Origin: Branchiibius cervicis
GTDB lineage: Bacteria; Actinomycetota; Actinomycetes; Actinomycetales; Dermatophilaceae
DNA length: 64,000 nucleotides
Assembly: GCF_042661605.1 (NCBI RefSeq)
Contig: NZ_JBHSWJ010000002.1
Location: 1,860,001-1,924,000, forward strand
Reading direction: 5' to 3'
In this document: one piece after another, positions 62,363 to 64,000 of the stretch
How positions within the stretch are numbered: the first letter of the stretch is position 1
Layout of the letters: every line of letters starts with the position of its first letter
Program-made: the position numbers and the translations under genes
Notes under the pieces: generated by a model
The model's input: the letters and a program-made list of their open reading frames with translations, nothing else
Database searches by the model: none
Told to the model about the DNA's origin: nothing

Positions 62363-63196
62363 ATGTTCCGTCACACCACTGCGGTCGCCGCCGGCGCCGC
62401 CTCGGTCGCCCTTTTGCTCGCCGCGTGCGGCGGCGGCTCGTCGTCCTCCGGCGATGGAGCCTCCGGCGGCGGCTCCATCAAGATCGGCATCAAATTCGAC
62501 CAGCCCGGCTTGGGCCTGAAGTCCGGGAACGACTACACCGGCATGGACGTCGACGTCGCCAAGTACGTCGCGAAGGAACTGGGTTATGAACCTGGCAACA
62601 TCTCGTGGATCCAGGCCCCATCCAAGCAACGCGAAACGCTGATCAAGTCGGGCCAGGTCAACATGGTGGTTGCGACCTACTCCATCACTGATGCTCGCAA
62701 GAAGGAGGTGTCCTTTGCGGGACCGTATTTCGTTGCCGGACAGTCAGTTCTGGTTCGAAGCGACAGCGACATCAGCAGCGTCGACGCATTGAAGGGCAAG
62801 AAGGTCTGTTCGGTCACCGGCTCCACCTCGGTGAAGAACCTCGAGGAGAAGGTGAGCGGCCTCGTCCCTCAACAGTTCGATACCTACTCCAAGTGTGTCG
62901 AGGCCCTCTCCTCCGGCGCGATCGACGCCCTGACCACCGACGACACGATCCTGGCCGGCTTCGCCAACCAGGACGCCTACAAAGGCAAGTTCAAGCTCGT
63001 CGGCGGCACCTTCTCGACCGAGAACTACGGGATCGGCCTCAAGAAGGGCGACACCGCCATGTGCAACAAGGTCACCGACGCGATCAAGAAGATGATCGAC
63101 GACGGCAGCTGGAAGAAGATCGTCGAGGACAACCTGGGCACCGACTACAAGTACGACACCGCGAAGAACCCGCCCACCCCCGCCGCCTGCAGCTGA
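62363..63196 (+). CDS. gluB: Glutamate-type ABC transporter substrate-binding lipoprotein
   Basis: This is a 277-residue solute-binding protein. The lipoprotein signal ends in LLLAAC, a Gly/Ser linker follows, then a family-3 periplasmic-binding fold: IKIGIKFDQPGLGLK, YTGMDVDVAKYVAKELG and VATYSITDARKKEVSFAGPY with the residues that hold the amino acid. The two cysteines in GKKVCSVTGS and YSKCVEALS may form a disulfide as in other actinobacterial GluB proteins. AGGAGG precedes the ATG. It is anchored outside the membrane and delivers substrate to the permeases. Confidence 0.92.
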   Translation: MFRHTTAVAAGAASVALLLAACGGGSSSSGDGASGGGSIKIGIKFDQPGLGLKSGNDYTGMDVDVAKYVAKELGYEPGNISWIQAPSKQRETLIKSGQVNMVVATYSITDARKKEVSFAGPYFVAGQSVLVRSDSDISSVDALKGKKVCSVTGSTSVKNLEEKVSGLVPQQFDTYSKCVEALSSGAIDALTTDDTILAGFANQDAYKGKFKLVGGTFSTENYGIGLKKGDTAMCNKVTDAIKKMIDDGSWKKIVEDNLGTDYKYDTAKNPPTPAACS

Positions 63197-63197
63197 C

Positions 63198-63878
63198 ATG
63201 GGCGAACTGTTCGGCCAGTTCGACTTCTGGGGCGCCTTCGGGATGACGATCAAGCTGACGGTGTTCGGCGCGATCGGCGCCCTCATCATCGGCACGGTCA
63301 TCGCTATCCTCCGACTGTCACCGGTGACGTCGCTACGGGCGATCGGCACGTCGTACGTCACGATCTTCCGCAACACGCCGCTGACGGTGATCATCTTCGC
63401 CAGCGTCTACGTGCTCTACGTGCAGTTGGGCATCTCGTTCGCGGACGACAAGGCGGCCGACTTCGTCACCCAGAACAACTTCCGGATGGGTGTTCTCGGC
63501 CTGGCCGTCTACCACGCGGCGTTCGTGTGTGAGGCGCTGCGCAGCGGGGTCAACACGATCCCGCTCGGCCAGGCCGAGGCGGCCCGCTCGATCGGACTGT
63601 CGTTCAGTCAGTCCATGCGGCAGGTCATCCTCCCGCAGGCGTTCCGCGGCGCGATCACGCCGCTGGGCAACACGTTGATCGCCCTGACCAAGAACACCAC
63701 GGTGGTGATCACGATCGGGGTGGTCGAATCGGCGTATGTCCTCAACCAAGTCAACGAATACGCTACGGACAAGCTGAATCTCGCGTTCGCAGTCGTGGCC
63801 GCGTTCTTCGTCATCCTGACCGTCCCGATGGGAGTGGCCACCGGATGGCTGGCCAAACGATGGGCGGTGCAGCGATGA
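63198..63878 (+). CDS. gluC: Glutamate-type ABC transporter permease
   Basis: This 226-residue HisM/GlnP-type permease has about five membrane helices. The EAA loop, which contacts the ATPase, is GQAEAARSIGLSFSQSMRQV with the following ILPQAFRGAITPLGN. YVTIFRNTPLTVIIFASVY is the N-terminal signature. Its ATG lies one base after the gluB stop codon, and its stop overlaps the next permease start (ATGA). Confidence 0.92.
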   Translation: MGELFGQFDFWGAFGMTIKLTVFGAIGALIIGTVIAILRLSPVTSLRAIGTSYVTIFRNTPLTVIIFASVYVLYVQLGISFADDKAADFVTQNNFRMGVLGLAVYHAAFVCEALRSGVNTIPLGQAEAARSIGLSFSQSMRQVILPQAFRGAITPLGNTLIALTKNTTVVITIGVVESAYVLNQVNEYATDKLNLAFAVVAAFFVILTVPMGVATGWLAKRWAVQR

Positions 63879-64000
63879 GCGAAGCGAACGTCCTCTTCGA
63901 CGCCCCCGGTCCGCGGGCCAGGGCGCGGTATCGGATCCTCACGGTGATCGGCGCGCTCCTCGCGCTGGCGATCGGCGTGCTGGTCATCCGCACACTCGCG
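63875..64000 (+). CDS. gluD: Glutamate-type ABC transporter second permease (partial, runs off the window)
   Basis: Only the first 42 residues are present. They give a short cytoplasmic N terminus (MSEANVLFDAPGPRARARYR) and the first hydrophobic segment (ILTVIGALLALAIGVLVIRT). Position and overlap with gluC identify it as the second permease of the same transporter. The remainder lies beyond position 64000. Confidence 0.85.
   Translation, partial: MSEANVLFDAPGPRARARYRILTVIGALLALAIGVLVIRTLA

Overview
The window is one contiguous piece of a high-GC actinobacterial chromosome. Several signs support this: GTG and ATGA/TGATG start overlaps throughout, a single-chain AceE, DUF3052, DUF3145 and DUF2256/DUF3253 proteins, a fasR-fabD-fabH-acpP-fabF-accD operon, and a GluABCD-type transporter. 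Two blocks (RNase H/phosphatase + zinc ribbon + Nif3; AhpE + DUF3052 opposite AceE, then the fab genes) match the Mycobacterium tuberculosis Rv2228c-Rv2230c and Rv2238c-Rv2247 neighbourhoods as I remember them. The C-terminally extended FabD and the general gene mix suggest Micrococcales (Dermacoccaceae/Intrasporangiaceae-like), but I cannot fix the genus. I saw no insertion sequence, phage, CRISPR array or toxin-antitoxin pair.

Region 1 (1-15.7 kb) is the accessory part: a polyol/glycerol catabolic cluster. It holds a glycerol kinase, a GlpD-like FAD dehydrogenase, an atypical triose-phosphate-isomerase-family enzyme, a class II aldolase, a CbbY-like HAD phosphatase and a GntR/UTRA repressor. 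It also holds a fused E1 plus lipoyl E2 of a 2-oxo-acid or acetoin-type dehydrogenase, a NagD-like phosphatase, an AraM/glycerol-1-phosphate dehydrogenase-family enzyme, a zinc polyol dehydrogenase and an erythritol-kinase-like FGGY kinase. The AT-rich 9-mer TATACAAGT occurs in the promoters at both ends, with a related palindrome before the aldolase gene, so the cluster looks like one regulon.

Region 2 (15.7-29.9 kb) is housekeeping: rnpB, an RNB exoribonuclease, yaaA, metZ with a rhodanese, the RNase H/zinc-ribbon/Nif3 trio, an aldo-keto reductase, a secreted lipase, a Trk/Ktr potassium system, tRNA-Val(TAC), AhpE and DUF3052. Region 3 (30.1-45.5 kb) is central carbon and lipid metabolism: aceE, an APC permease with a universal stress protein, a glycerophosphodiesterase, and the regulator plus type II fatty-acid synthesis operon ending in an acyl-CoA carboxylase beta subunit. 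Region 4 (45.6-61.2 kb) is mostly surface and regulation: an OatA-like acyltransferase with a fused SGNH domain and a duplicated SGNH lipoprotein, tRNA-Met(CAT), an M15 peptidase, a NarL-type two-component pair, a 1002-residue secreted protein of unknown function, an AfsR-like SARP-NTPase regulator and a glycine-rich secreted protein. Region 5 (61.6-64.0 kb) is a glutamate-type ABC transporter whose second permease runs off the end.

Seven places carry an apparent one-base deletion in or beside a short G/C run. Each interrupts an otherwise complete gene (E1, lipase, UspA, FasR-like regulator, FabD, and the acyltransferase twice), and adding one base restores family sequence every time. This pattern points to indel errors in the assembly rather than true pseudogenes, so those genes are annotated across the break.
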